64,000 nt of DNA from CAIJXB01 sp964455905 (GTDB lineage Bacteria; Chlamydiota; Chlamydiia; Chlamydiales; Rhabdochlamydiaceae), in the NCBI GenBank assembly GCA_964455905.1, contig CAYVYN010000006.1:79502-143501 (forward strand), in the 5' to 3' direction. Under the pieces are notes generated by a model. It saw nothing but the letters and a program-made list of their open reading frames with translations, searched no databases and was not told where the DNA came from. A program made the position numbers and the translations under genes. Positions 1 to 9,111 of the stretch are shown here, one piece after another. The number at the start of each line of letters is the position of its first letter. Position 1 is the stretch's first letter.

Positions 1-2487
1 TCAGAAGCACTTTGTTGCTATAAAAGTAGAGAGGCTTCGATAGAATTTGCTAGGCATGTTCTAACTGCTCAAGGTAATATGCAGATAAACGATGAAGATC
101 CGTTAATTCAAGCTGCTGTCCGAACAATTCTATTACTGGAATATGATAAAGGCAGATCTTTTAAACCTGATCCTTACAATTATTATGTATATGCTTCTAC
201 AAAAGCTATTAAAGGTGCTTATAAGGATATCGAATCGACTGTGGAGGGTGCAAATTTACCTTTGTTAGAGGGGGGGGGGGTATATTTGAAGTTGAATTGT
301 CAAACTCTTCAACAGTCAGTTGTTAGAATTAGAAATAAAAGTAAAACCTATAAAGAATTTATGGCCTGGATTGAAGACGTTAATCGAAATCTTTCGCCAG
401 GTACTCCTATTTTGGGACCGAGGGTGTTTCATGATTTATTGAATCCTTTTCTTTTTCGTATAGAATCAGAATCTCTTAAAGACCCAGAAAATCAAGAATT
501 GAAAATGTTAGAAGAAGAAATCAAAAAAATTAGATGTGTTTTTATAGATCAAGATGGGTTTGTGTTTCAAAGTATGAGAAACTTTGGACCTCCTGAATCT
601 TTAGTGCATAGACCCACTGAAAGGCTTTATCAAATAGCAAAAGTGCTTTTAGATAAAAATAATAGCATTAAAGAAGGTCAGTTATTGACTGATAGAGAAG
701 AAGCTATAAAAAGATGGCTTTCCTTTATTGAGGAATGTAGTGTTGGTCAGGAAAGAGGGATTACTTTTTGTTACAATAGTCTGAAGGCAAGTGGTGAAAT
801 TTCTGGTTTTGTCCATAAAATTGGCGGTTTATTAGAAATAGAAAAGTGCCAAGACTATTTAGATGATGAAATTCAAAAAATTATAGATGAGCTTCTTCCA
901 GAAGTTCTAAGAGAGTTGGGGCTTACTTGGAAAAATCAGGGAGTTCATCAATTACAAACCTTGAAAAATATATTAGGAGAAGAGGCCGGAATAGATCATA
1001 TGATGACGATGGATCAATATGCCGGAACTATAGACAAAAGGCTTTTATTAGTAAAAAGACAGGATGTATTGAGGGCTTTTTTCTACTTATTGACAAGATC
1101 GATTGTAGAGTGTGTTAAACAAGATATAACACTTAGGGTAAAAGAAGAGACGGATTGCTCAACTGAAGAATCTAGTTTATATGATAATTTAATGGTTTTT
1201 TTTGATTGGGCTGGAATAAATCCTTTTCTTGCTTGGAAAGAGTTTTTGGGGTCTTACAGGGTGTGTTTTCCAGATGGCGTAAAAAAAATGATAACGGTCG
1301 AAGTAGCTATAGAGTATCTTAGTTATTTGAACGTAGAAAATCTTTATGAGATAAGGGATTCGTTTCTTTTTTTAACAAAAAATGGAGTTGAGATTTTAGG
1401 GGATGGTTGGACAGTAGGTCTAATTGAAGATAGAAAAATTCCAGAGTTCCTTTATTTAATCGATCTATACAGTTTAGAAAAACAGAAAAAAAATTTAAAA
1501 AGTAATTTGGAGGGGGAACTCAAAAAGTCTTTAGTTCAAAACGAAAGAGAAGACGGGACTGTTTTATTACATCAAACAGCTCAGGTCCAATTTAGTAATC
1601 TTTTTCCGGGGGAACAGACAAACTGGATTTCAAAGGAAATGTTTGTTGCATTTTTTAACAACAGATTAGATAGCCTTATAAAAAGCCCTCAAAAAATAGA
1701 CCTTTTAATCAATCAAGGAATTCAAAGGTGGAAAAGAGAGTTTTTGCCTCTACACTTAGAAAAAGAATCATCTTATTATGGATTAACCGATTATGGGGTG
1801 ATTTCTTTGTTAGAAAAAAGTGGGTATATTGAGGTTGAAGGGTTATATAAAAGTTACTTAGATTGTGTGAGTCTTTTATTCAAAGAAGAAAAACGGTTAA
1901 ACGAAATGCCTGTGAATTCTAAAGTTGTCGAGATAGCCCAAACCGATCTAGAGAAGCTAAAGAAAAAGTATGAAAGGATTTCGAGGATTAAAACTCTTGA
2001 TCCTACAAGTTCCAATGAGGACGTGCAAAATTTTGAAGAAATAAAAAAAGAATACAATGAAGCTACTATAAAATATGACTTGGCTAAAGAAATTGAAGAT
2101 AGAAGAGATGTTCAGATTGGGGTTGTAAAAGAGTTAAAAAGTAGGTTATTAGTTTTAGAAAAGGCTCTTGCAGATAGCATAATCCCAGAAGATATTCCTT
2201 TATGTAAACCGACTATACCGGAGACTCTTGTAGAGAGTTTCTTGCCCAATGACATACAAAATCTTCTAAAACACCAGGAATATTTATCGCAACAATCGGA
2301 AGTGTTTGAGAATCTTTTTTCTCTTTGTAAAAGAAAACTATCAATATGTGTTAGTGAAGAAGATAGGATTTTGCTCGAGGAAGAATTGACTAAATATAAA
2401 GAAAACCTTTCTTCTTTCTATTTACAAATCAAAGAGGTGGAAGACTTGTATAAAAAAGCGGTTGAAGAACTTGAGAACAATATTTAG
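1..2487 (+). CDS. Large unknown protein, 5' end outside the window
   Basis: I do not recognise this protein. The frame is open from base 1, so the gene almost certainly starts upstream; the first ATG at 79 has no Shine-Dalgarno sequence and lies inside an uninterrupted frame. At least 828 codons are present. No signal peptide, membrane segment or catalytic motif is evident. The last third is rich in Glu/Lys/Leu and looks helical or coiled-coil (roughly the final 250 residues). An 11-G run at 270-280 lies in the coding frame and encodes Gly-Gly-Gly after Glu; a change of one G would truncate the product. The next gene is a small Inc-like protein on the same strand. Large coiled-coil proteins without known domains are common among chlamydial secreted proteins, but a secreted role here is only inference. 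Confidence 0.8.
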   Translation, partial: SEALCCYKSREASIEFARHVLTAQGNMQINDEDPLIQAAVRTILLLEYDKGRSFKPDPYNYYVYASTKAIKGAYKDIESTVEGANLPLLEGGGVYLKLNCQTLQQSVVRIRNKSKTYKEFMAWIEDVNRNLSPGTPILGPRVFHDLLNPFLFRIESESLKDPENQELKMLEEEIKKIRCVFIDQDGFVFQSMRNFGPPESLVHRPTERLYQIAKVLLDKNNSIKEGQLLTDREEAIKRWLSFIEECSVGQERGITFCYNSLKASGEISGFVHKIGGLLEIEKCQDYLDDEIQKIIDELLPEVLRELGLTWKNQGVHQLQTLKNILGEEAGIDHMMTMDQYAGTIDKRLLLVKRQDVLRAFFYLLTRSIVECVKQDITLRVKEETDCSTEESSLYDNLMVFFDWAGINPFLAWKEFLGSYRVCFPDGVKKMITVEVAIEYLSYLNVENLYEIRDSFLFLTKNGVEILGDGWTVGLIEDRKIPEFLYLIDLYSLEKQKKNLKSNLEGELKKSLVQNEREDGTVLLHQTAQVQFSNLFPGEQTNWISKEMFVAFFNNRLDSLIKSPQKIDLLINQGIQRWKREFLPLHLEKESSYYGLTDYGVISLLEKSGYIEVEGLYKSYLDCVSLLFKEEKRLNEMPVNSKVVEIAQTDLEKLKKKYERISRIKTLDPTSSNEDVQNFEEIKKEYNEATIKYDLAKEIEDRRDVQIGVVKELKSRLLVLEKALADSIIPEDIPLCKPTIPETLVESFLPNDIQNLLKHQEYLSQQSEVFENLFSLCKRKLSICVSEEDRILLEEELTKYKENLSSFYLQIKEVEDLYKKAVEELENNI
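270..280 (+). repeat. Poly-G tract of 11 within a coding frame
   Basis: Eleven consecutive G residues sit in the frame of the large unknown gene (Glu codon followed by three Gly codons and a Val codon). In a genome of about 35% G+C this is very unlikely by chance, and such tracts are known slippage sites in bacterial contingency genes. Confidence 0.9.
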
Positions 2488-2592
2488 TTTTTAGAAGATT
2501 TTTTTTATTTTTTCTCTTTTTCTTCTTGCTTTTGAAGGACTTATGTTATAACTTTCCGCTGATTTTTTAATAGGTGGGGAGGCGTTTTTTTT

Positions 2593-3057
2593 ATGTCTGG
2601 GACGATGTTAAGCAAGATTTCAAATCATATTCCTTTTTCACAATTCCAACAACCTGTTGTTGGACGAAAAAAACGTGTTAGAGGATGTAAATCACAAATT
2701 CAGCAACCTGTTGTTTGGGGAACAAGAGAACGTGTTACCGCTTTTATGCAAATAGGATGTAAAGCTCTTCCTTTTGAGGTGATTAATGGGGTAGCTTTTT
2801 CTTGTGCTTTTTTCCCTTTCGTTACTTTGTTCAATGTCGCTATCGCGTCGACTACAAGCTGTGCTTGGAAGGGCCGCTTCCAGCTTGTTTGTAATATGAA
2901 TAAACAAGCCAATGTTTTAGTTGTTGCAGCCGTTGTGTCTTTAGTATTTGGAGCTTGTGTAGGCGCTATTTGGGGAGTTTCTGAGGCTGTCAGCTATAGC
3001 TACAAAAATAGTGGATCATCAGATGCATTTTCTAGATCTATGAAAAGATTTGCTTAG
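2593..3057 (+). CDS. Inc-like small membrane protein (154 aa)
   Basis: Unknown protein with two hydrophobic segments close together (about residues 63-85 and 106-129), separated by a short polar hairpin. This bilobed pattern is the hallmark of chlamydial inclusion-membrane (Inc) proteins, which are type III secreted and inserted in the vacuole membrane. There is no Sec signal peptide. The N-terminal 45 residues are basic and contain a small duplication (QQPVV appears twice, followed by a short basic segment). A strong GGGGAGG ribosome-binding site precedes the ATG. The gene stands alone, and a hairpin separates it from the convergent lpxD. Assignment as an Inc is inferred from topology only. 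Confidence 0.7.
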   Translation: MSGTMLSKISNHIPFSQFQQPVVGRKKRVRGCKSQIQQPVVWGTRERVTAFMQIGCKALPFEVINGVAFSCAFFPFVTLFNVAIASTTSCAWKGRFQLVCNMNKQANVLVVAAVVSLVFGACVGAIWGVSEAVSYSYKNSGSSDAFSRSMKRFA

Positions 3058-3062
3058 AAGAT

Positions 3063-3081
3063 AGGCAACAACTTGTTGCCT
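3063..3081. terminator. Hairpin between convergent genes
   Basis: A perfect inverted repeat (AGGCAACAA, one base, TTGTTGCCT) lies in the 27 bases between the stop of the Inc-like gene and the stop of lpxD. It could act as a terminator for either strand, but neither side has a strong T-run, so the call is weak. Confidence 0.4.
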
Positions 3082-3084
3082 TCA

Positions 3085-4140
3085 TTACTTTGCTAGGAGT
3101 TTTTCTATTTTTTTTTCGAGGTCTTCAATTCTTTTTACATAGTCAGAGATTCTTCGCAAATGAACTTGTTGTTTATTGTATTCTGAAAGGGGAAGTACTG
3201 GAGCTCCTCCGTACTTTCCTCCCTTAGATAAAGTTTTACTTACTCCTCCACGAGAAGCAACTAAAGTTCCATCAGGGATTTCTAGATGTCCTGTAACGCC
3301 ACATTGACCACCTAAAATGACATGTTTTCCCGTCTTCGCTGATCCCGAAATACCTGTCTGTGCTACAATTAAGTTGTGGGGTCCCAGGCAGACATTGTGT
3401 CCAATCTGTACTAAATTGTCTATTTTTGTTCCTTTAGAAATAGTAGTTTTTTTAAAACGCGCTCTATCAATCGTTGTATTAGCACCAATTTCAACATCGT
3501 CTTCAATTTCAACTGTTCCTAGTTGATCAAGCTTAGAATGAACTCCTAGGTTGTTGGTAGAAAAGCCAAAACCGCAAGATCCTATTACTGCTCCAGGTTG
3601 CAAGACTACTCTATTTCCAATAACAGAGCCTTCCCTGATAGTCACATGCGAATAGAACACACAGTCGCTTCCAATTTGAGAGCCTGAACTAATTGCGACG
3701 TGGGAAAAAATTTTTGTATTATCCCCAATAACACACTCTTGGTCTATTGTTACATAGGGCCCAATCTGCACATTTTCCCCTAATTTTACAGATTCATGTA
3801 TTACAGCGGTTTTATGGATGTTTTTGAAGCCTGTTTGATTGTAAGGATTATTTAAAAATAAAGAGATGACTTGTTGAAAAGCTACGGAAGGATTGGTAGA
3901 CACCAGGTAGTTTTTTTCATTAGGTAGATCTTCTGCAGAAGAAACAAAAATCGCTCCAGCAAAAGATTGAACCATAGCCTCTTTATAACGAGGGTTAGCT
4001 AAAAAAGATATATCTTCTTGTGAAGCAGACTCAAGAGAATCAACTCCACTCACAGAGTGATCAGGATTTCCGATCAAGATAGAGTTTGTTAAAGAAGCAA
4101 TTTCTTTTAAGGTATATTTTTTAGCTAACCGGTCTCGCAT
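3085..4140 (-). CDS. lpxD: UDP-3-O-acylglucosamine N-acyltransferase LpxD
   Basis: Third enzyme of lipid A synthesis: it adds a hydroxy-acyl chain from ACP to UDP-3-O-acyl-glucosamine in the cytoplasm. The 351-aa length is normal. An N-terminal uridine-binding domain (about residues 1-100) is followed by a long left-handed beta-helix of hexapeptide repeats (about 105-310; e.g. IGDNTKIFSHVAISSG, QIGSDCVF) containing the catalytic-histidine region FSHVAIS and QIGHNVCLG. A short C-terminal helix rich in Arg/Lys/Glu ends the protein. It overlaps skp by one base and follows bamA-skp, the same order as in Chlamydia and many Gram-negatives, so it is translated from that operon. Confidence 0.96.
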   Translation of the reverse strand: MRDRLAKKYTLKEIASLTNSILIGNPDHSVSGVDSLESASQEDISFLANPRYKEAMVQSFAGAIFVSSAEDLPNEKNYLVSTNPSVAFQQVISLFLNNPYNQTGFKNIHKTAVIHESVKLGENVQIGPYVTIDQECVIGDNTKIFSHVAISSGSQIGSDCVFYSHVTIREGSVIGNRVVLQPGAVIGSCGFGFSTNNLGVHSKLDQLGTVEIEDDVEIGANTTIDRARFKKTTISKGTKIDNLVQIGHNVCLGPHNLIVAQTGISGSAKTGKHVILGGQCGVTGHLEIPDGTLVASRGGVSKTLSKGGKYGGAPVLPLSEYNKQQVHLRRISDYVKRIEDLEKKIEKLLAK

Positions 4141-4709
4141 TAGTTTCCCTGTCCTTCTGTTTTAGAGGCTTGTTCTGCATTTTTCTTTGCATTCTGATCA
4201 AACGTTTTATCCATTTCTGCTACAACTAGATTGGTGATATCTAAAGAAGGATCGTAAAAGAAACAAGCTTCTTTATTAAGCACTGCTGTTTTTTTCTGCG
4301 ATTTAGCAACTGATGCAGCAGCTGTTGCTACTTCTGAGCTAATTTGCTGAACAATCTTCATGTTGCTTTGGTTTAAAATTTGATAGTACTGATTTTGATA
4401 GCGCATCATATCTTCATTTAAAGCACGAACTTTTTCTCTTAGTTCCATTTCAGCTTCAGGAGAAAGACCGTCCATGTATTCCGCATCATTAAGTTTACCT
4501 GCTAACTCATTAAGTTCTTTTTCGGACCCTTCAAGATGAGAGCCTAATTGTTTTTTTAGGTTCTCGAAATTAACTTGCTCTGCTTTTCCTAATTTAGAAT
4601 CAGAGATGCAGTTAGCGAAATTAACAACACCGAAATTTTCAGCAGCGGATAAGCTACCAGCAGAAAGACAGCATAAAAGTAGAAATCTTTTTAGTTTTTT
4701 TTCGATCAT
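4140..4709 (-). CDS. skp: Periplasmic chaperone Skp/OmpH
   Basis: Holdase chaperone that carries unfolded outer-membrane proteins through the periplasm to BamA. The 189-aa protein has a short cleavable signal peptide (basic start, LLLCCLSAGSLSAAEN, cleavage expected after about residue 23), then the OmpH family pattern beginning FGVVNFANCI. A long charged coiled-coil (about residues 45-120) would form the tentacles, and a C-terminal strand region returns to the body. It lies 17 bases after bamA and overlaps lpxD by one base, indicating a single transcript. Confidence 0.93.
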   Translation of the reverse strand: MIEKKLKRFLLLCCLSAGSLSAAENFGVVNFANCISDSKLGKAEQVNFENLKKQLGSHLEGSEKELNELAGKLNDAEYMDGLSPEAEMELREKVRALNEDMMRYQNQYYQILNQSNMKIVQQISSEVATAAASVAKSQKKTAVLNKEACFFYDPSLDITNLVVAEMDKTFDQNAKKNAEQASKTEGQGN

Positions 4710-4726
4710 ATTAGGAATTCCTTATG

Positions 4727-7093
4727 TTAAAATTGTCCGCCCATAGAAAAGAAGAACCTGTCAACTTGTTCTTTGTGGGCAGCGTTTACAGGGAAACCCA
4801 TACCTAAAACAATAGGTATGCGGTTGAGTAAGTCAACCCTAGCTCCAAATCCATAGGAAAAACGGAGCAGGGGTATCTTAAACCTATGCATGGAAACAGA
4901 TCCAGCATCTGCAAAAACAAAAACATCGAGCATTTTTATCACTTCTTGGAGATATTCCATGGATAAAAGAGTAGAAGAAATTCCTCCCATGGGATCGTTT
5001 GTTTTGTTAAATAGTGGGCCTAAAGAAAAGGCTTTGTATCCTCTTACTGTGTTTTCGCCACCAAGAAAAAAACGTTCGCTTATGTAAATATCTGTGGCAT
5101 TTGGTGTTTTTAAAATAGGATCAATAAATCTTAGGTCGAATCGATATTTCATTGTTCCACGACGCCAAATAGGTGTGTACCAGGAGTTGATGTACCCAAA
5201 TCGTAAAAAGGAAAGATCTCCACCTACGCCAACAAATTCTCCTTCTATGAAGGAGCGAAAGCCTCTTCGAGGTCTTATAGCGCTGTCGGTCGAATCGAAT
5301 GAGATAGAAGAGCTAATTCCTGATATAAGACCGCTTTCTCCTACCTGTTTTCTTTCCTGGGCACCTGGATCTCCAGATGCGTGGTTGTTAGCTTGCTTAA
5401 TGCGATATTTTGTTCCGAAGGTCCAATAAGCATTTAGAGGATAAGAAGTGTATATAGAAGTTCCAAGTGTATTTATGTGGTAGTCTTTAGATTGGAGATC
5501 ACTTCTTGAGTATGTGGAATCTATACCTAATCGCCATAATGAATCTCTGAAATATGGCGTCATCCATGAGAGGGTGTAAGAGTTTTGTTTAGCTCCGAAG
5601 CTAGCTCTGGCACGAACAAATTCTCCGCCTCCTCTTAGAGCTGAAAGACCTTCTTTAAAAACTCTTGGTACTCCGGCAATATTAAAATTACTTTCAGCGA
5701 GATCTAAACCCCCAAAAGCTTCATCTGCAGAGCTGAATCCAAAAAACAAACTGATGTTTCCTGTTGTTGTTTCATCAACTTCTATGTAAACATCTCGGTA
5801 GTTTTCTCCTAAAAGAACATCGTCTTGAGTTCTGACTGCATACACGTTTACTGTTTTAAAGTAGCCAATACTTTCTAGTTTTTGTTCTGTTACCTTTAAT
5901 TTAGCTGTATCAAAAATTTCTCCCGGGACTAAAAGAGACTCTCTTAAAATCACATGAGCTTGAGTTTGTGTGTTCCCAAGTACATGAACCATCCCTATTT
6001 TGTACTGCTCTCCTTCAGAAATCCAAAACTCAACGTTGTATACATCTTCATTCGAAACTAGTTTTGTTTCATATTGGACATTTGCTTCTATGTAACCCTT
6101 GCGACCGCATAAATCTTTAATATTTTGAGCTGTTAATCTTAGTTTTTCAGGTGAATATGTGTCTCCAGGTCTAGCCAAAAATTGTCCTTCCACATCTTCA
6201 TCAGAAAAAATAGTGTTGCCATTGAACGCGATTTTACCAAAGTGGTAGAGGTTTCCTCTATCTGCCTGAATTTCTATGATGATTTTCCCTTCTTTGGGAG
6301 ACTCTATTACAGATATTTTTACTTTAGCATCAGCATATCCTTTGTTTTGAAGGAAGTTCACTATTGTAATTTGATCTTGTTCTAAAGCGTTTTCTTGATA
6401 GATTCCACTGCCAGTAACCCAACTTAAAAGAAGGTTGTATTTTTTCGTATAAATCATATCGAGCAGTTGGCTTTGCTCTTCTTTATTAAATCCTTGAAAT
6501 TGGATGTTTTCTATTTTTCCAGATCTGCCTTCTTTAACGCGGATAATCAAATCTACTTCATTAGTTTTAAGGTCTGGAATAGTTTGATATTCGAGAAGAG
6601 ACTCAAAGTATCCTTTTTTTATGTAATAGTCTTTAACCTTATTAAATGCTTTATTGAAGGACTGTCTATCGAAAATTGAATTTGGTTTGATCTCGAGTTC
6701 TTTTTGCAAAGTTTTTGTTTTGATGTGGGCATTTCCTTCCCATGTGATCGATCTAATCGTTGGCTTAATCCACACCTTTAAAGAGATGTGTAAACGTCCA
6801 TTATGGACTTCTAAAGAAGGCTCTACTCGATCATATTCTTCTGACAGTGTTTTTAGGTCTTCATCGAATGCGGACTGAGAAAAAGGGTCCCCTGATTTTG
6901 TTTTTAACTTATTTAAGACGATTTTACTATCAAAAGAAGCGTTAGCAGGTAGATGTTCGGCACTCACTTCGATATTTTCCACAAGCATTTTATCGTAGCT
7001 AGCTACAATAGGAGAGTTTTCTGCAAATAAGGGAAGAGTCGGCGCTGTTGTTACCAAAGAAATAGATAGTAAGCTGAGCAATCGTTTGTTCAT
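4727..7093 (-). CDS. bamA: Outer-membrane assembly factor BamA (Omp85)
   Basis: Central component of the machinery that inserts beta-barrel proteins into the outer membrane. I place the start at 7093, not 7198: the internal ATG gives a normal signal peptide (MNKRLLSLLSISLVTTAP, cleaved near LFAEN) and follows an AGCAGG ribosome-binding site, giving 788 aa. Five POTRA-type repeats occupy about residues 25-400 (e.g. RSITWEGNAHIKTKTL; FGKIAFNGNTIFSDED; IGMVHVLGNTQTQAHV). The C-terminal half is the 16-strand barrel, with the conserved RRGFRSF and FFLGGENTVRGY motifs and a final strand ending in Phe. It heads the bamA-skp-lpxD operon, as in Chlamydia. Confidence 0.96.
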   Translation of the reverse strand: MNKRLLSLLSISLVTTAPTLPLFAENSPIVASYDKMLVENIEVSAEHLPANASFDSKIVLNKLKTKSGDPFSQSAFDEDLKTLSEEYDRVEPSLEVHNGRLHISLKVWIKPTIRSITWEGNAHIKTKTLQKELEIKPNSIFDRQSFNKAFNKVKDYYIKKGYFESLLEYQTIPDLKTNEVDLIIRVKEGRSGKIENIQFQGFNKEEQSQLLDMIYTKKYNLLLSWVTGSGIYQENALEQDQITIVNFLQNKGYADAKVKISVIESPKEGKIIIEIQADRGNLYHFGKIAFNGNTIFSDEDVEGQFLARPGDTYSPEKLRLTAQNIKDLCGRKGYIEANVQYETKLVSNEDVYNVEFWISEGEQYKIGMVHVLGNTQTQAHVILRESLLVPGEIFDTAKLKVTEQKLESIGYFKTVNVYAVRTQDDVLLGENYRDVYIEVDETTTGNISLFFGFSSADEAFGGLDLAESNFNIAGVPRVFKEGLSALRGGGEFVRARASFGAKQNSYTLSWMTPYFRDSLWRLGIDSTYSRSDLQSKDYHINTLGTSIYTSYPLNAYWTFGTKYRIKQANNHASGDPGAQERKQVGESGLISGISSSISFDSTDSAIRPRRGFRSFIEGEFVGVGGDLSFLRFGYINSWYTPIWRRGTMKYRFDLRFIDPILKTPNATDIYISERFFLGGENTVRGYKAFSLGPLFNKTNDPMGGISSTLLSMEYLQEVIKMLDVFVFADAGSVSMHRFKIPLLRFSYGFGARVDLLNRIPIVLGMGFPVNAAHKEQVDRFFFSMGGQF

Positions 7094-7276
7094 GTAAAAC
7101 CTGCTTGATGTGTTATTTATATGGCAGCTGTACCCGTTGAGAGAATCAAGCTCCGCAATTGTAGCACTATAATGAAAGTCACGAAATATTTGCAACAAAA
7201 CCTCGGAATCGTGGGGTCCGAAGGGTGATTAAACGTAATTTTTTATTGTTGGCATGGATGAAATAGAATTTGCGCC

Positions 7277-9109
7277 TTAAAATTTTTTTAATTTATTTGT
7301 AATCGCTTGAATCGAAACTGCTGTAGGACTAAAAGCTATGAAAGTAAGCTCTGCTTGACGAAAAAGTTCTTGATCTATGGGGTCTCTCATTACTAAAAGA
7401 ATAAGGGGCTTTTCTGTCTTTATTAAACTTTCTATTAGTTTTCTTTGTGTCTCATTTTCCCATGCATTATATGAAAGCGCTATTAAAACATCTGATGTGT
7501 AAGCTTCTTTTATTTCTGATTCTAAAAAATTAATATCTTTAAAGAAGGAAGTCTTTACTTTATTTGAAATGGTAGGAAGGTCTGTTTCTTTTATCTTTTC
7601 TTGAAGTAGATCGGGACAGAAAATTGAAATTTGTTTTTTTTGTAAGTCCTTCAATGTTGTTAAACTGCAAGCGTTTTTAGGGATAATTTCTAACGCAAGA
7701 GAAGCTATTTTTAAGCTAAGAGCTAGATGCTCTTTTGTTTTTAAGATTTTATCAAGCCTTACTGAATTTCTAGGGAGTTCTTTGAGGTGTTTTAATTTGA
7801 GAATGCGTTGGACTGATTCATTTAGTCTGCTTTCTGAAATACGGCCTTCTTTCACGGCATCGACAAGAGATTGGTGTATTTGTTGTATGTCAGTAGAGCT
7901 CAGTTCTAACGAGTTTTTTCCAACTAGTTGTTTACCCCCAAGTAGAAGGATGTCGCAGCCTGCATTAAAAGCTTGAATTGCTGCTTCTCCAGGCTCCCCG
8001 CATTTTTTTAAGACCCCTTCCATTACTAGAGAGTCGGATATAATGACACCTTGAAATCCAGTTTTTCTTAATATACTTAATGTTTTAATAGAGAGGGTAG
8101 AACAGTTTTCTGCATCTAAAGCGGGCACTAAAATATGAGCTGTCATGACAGCATCTGCTAGTAAAGCAAGTTTGCAAAAATGGGGAAGTGATGTTTTTTC
8201 CAATTCTTCTATATTTTTTAAAATACAAGGTAAACTTGTATGGGAATCTGTTTCGGTATCGCCATGATCTGGGAAATGTTTTAAAGTAGTAATAATTTTT
8301 GCTGCTTGATACCCAATTAAAGCACTTTTTACAAAATGAAAAACAGATTCAAATGTTTGTCCAAAAGAGCGTATACCAATTATTGGATTTTTAGGATTTG
8401 TGTTTACATCAGCCACAGGAGCTAGGTTCATGTTGATGCCGACAGCCTGAAGTTCTATCCCCATGGCATATGCAGCAGCTTGTGCAAGTTTTGGATCTCC
8501 TGTTTTTGCCAAGGCTTTATTTCCAGGAAACACGGTAAATCCATTTGTTGCTCTAGTAACAAGACCTCCTTCTTGATCTGTAGCGACAAGAAGTGGAATC
8601 GAAGCTAGTTTTTGAAGGCCTTCGCTTAAAGATTTAATTTGGAGGGGTGAGTTTAGGCTGTTAGAAAAATTGTAGTAGATAATTCCTCCTACTTTTATTT
8701 CTTGTATAAGTCTTTGAGCATTTTCGTTGGCAGTTTCTCCCTGAAAATGAATCATAAGTAGTTGTCCTACTTTTTCTTCTAAAGAAAGTTCTTTCTCGTT
8801 GGTTTTAAAGAACTGATTGGCGATTTTTTGGATGGAAGAAATGTTAGTTATTGAATAAAAGGTTGAAAATATTTTATTTTTCCAATTTCGTATTATTTCT
8901 GGATTTTGCATTGCTTTTTTTGCAACCAGATAGATTACTTGGCAAAAAAAACTATACGTGGCTATTTTTATTGGCGATGCGTTTTTAAAGAGATTTTTTC
9001 CAAGATGATAACCTGCAATATGTAATCCCAAGCCAATCAAGAAAAACCTCTTAGCATTTATTCTAGAAAACGCATTGTATGATTGGAATTGCTTTTTATA
9101 CAATAGCAT
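7277..9109 (-). CDS. nagZ: Family 3 glycoside hydrolase, NagZ-like beta-N-acetylhexosaminidase
   Basis: Predicted to cleave beta-1,4-linked N-acetylglucosamine from muropeptide-type substrates (peptidoglycan recycling). Residues about 115-450 form the GH3 barrel: VGQLLMIHFQG, DQEGG, the KHFP-D-HGDTETDSH loop and the nucleophile Asp359 in VIISDSLVMEGV. His290 in DTETDSH matches the general acid/base His of NagZ enzymes. Two features are unusual. The family loop normally reads KHFPGHG, but here Asp replaces the first Gly. There is also an N-terminal extension of about 100 residues with a hydrophobic stretch (about 22-65) that may anchor it in the inner membrane, and a C-terminal extension of about 150 residues. 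It lies two bases after a possible small ORF and downstream of recR on the same strand. Confidence 0.88.
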   Translation of the reverse strand: MLLYKKQFQSYNAFSRINAKRFFLIGLGLHIAGYHLGKNLFKNASPIKIATYSFFCQVIYLVAKKAMQNPEIIRNWKNKIFSTFYSITNISSIQKIANQFFKTNEKELSLEEKVGQLLMIHFQGETANENAQRLIQEIKVGGIIYYNFSNSLNSPLQIKSLSEGLQKLASIPLLVATDQEGGLVTRATNGFTVFPGNKALAKTGDPKLAQAAAYAMGIELQAVGINMNLAPVADVNTNPKNPIIGIRSFGQTFESVFHFVKSALIGYQAAKIITTLKHFPDHGDTETDSHTSLPCILKNIEELEKTSLPHFCKLALLADAVMTAHILVPALDAENCSTLSIKTLSILRKTGFQGVIISDSLVMEGVLKKCGEPGEAAIQAFNAGCDILLLGGKQLVGKNSLELSSTDIQQIHQSLVDAVKEGRISESRLNESVQRILKLKHLKELPRNSVRLDKILKTKEHLALSLKIASLALEIIPKNACSLTTLKDLQKKQISIFCPDLLQEKIKETDLPTISNKVKTSFFKDINFLESEIKEAYTSDVLIALSYNAWENETQRKLIESLIKTEKPLILLVMRDPIDQELFRQAELTFIAFSPTAVSIQAITNKLKKF

Positions 9110-9111
9110 TC

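Noticed and set aside
2645..2664. Perfect palindrome inside the Inc-like gene
   Set aside because: It arises from the codons for Gln-Gln-Pro-Val-Val and has no T-run, so it is probably coincidental.
5094..5429. Antisense ORF of 111 codons within bamA
   Set aside because: It lies opposite a highly conserved gene and has no recognisable product; a shadow ORF.
7094..7198. Upstream extension of bamA to 7198
   Set aside because: It would bury the signal peptide behind 35 non-hydrophobic residues; the ATG at 7093 with AGCAGG fits better.
7199..7276. GC-richer patch upstream of bamA checked as a tRNA or small RNA
   Set aside because: No cloverleaf, no T-loop consensus and no paired arms could be drawn. 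No tRNA was seen in any gap of the window.
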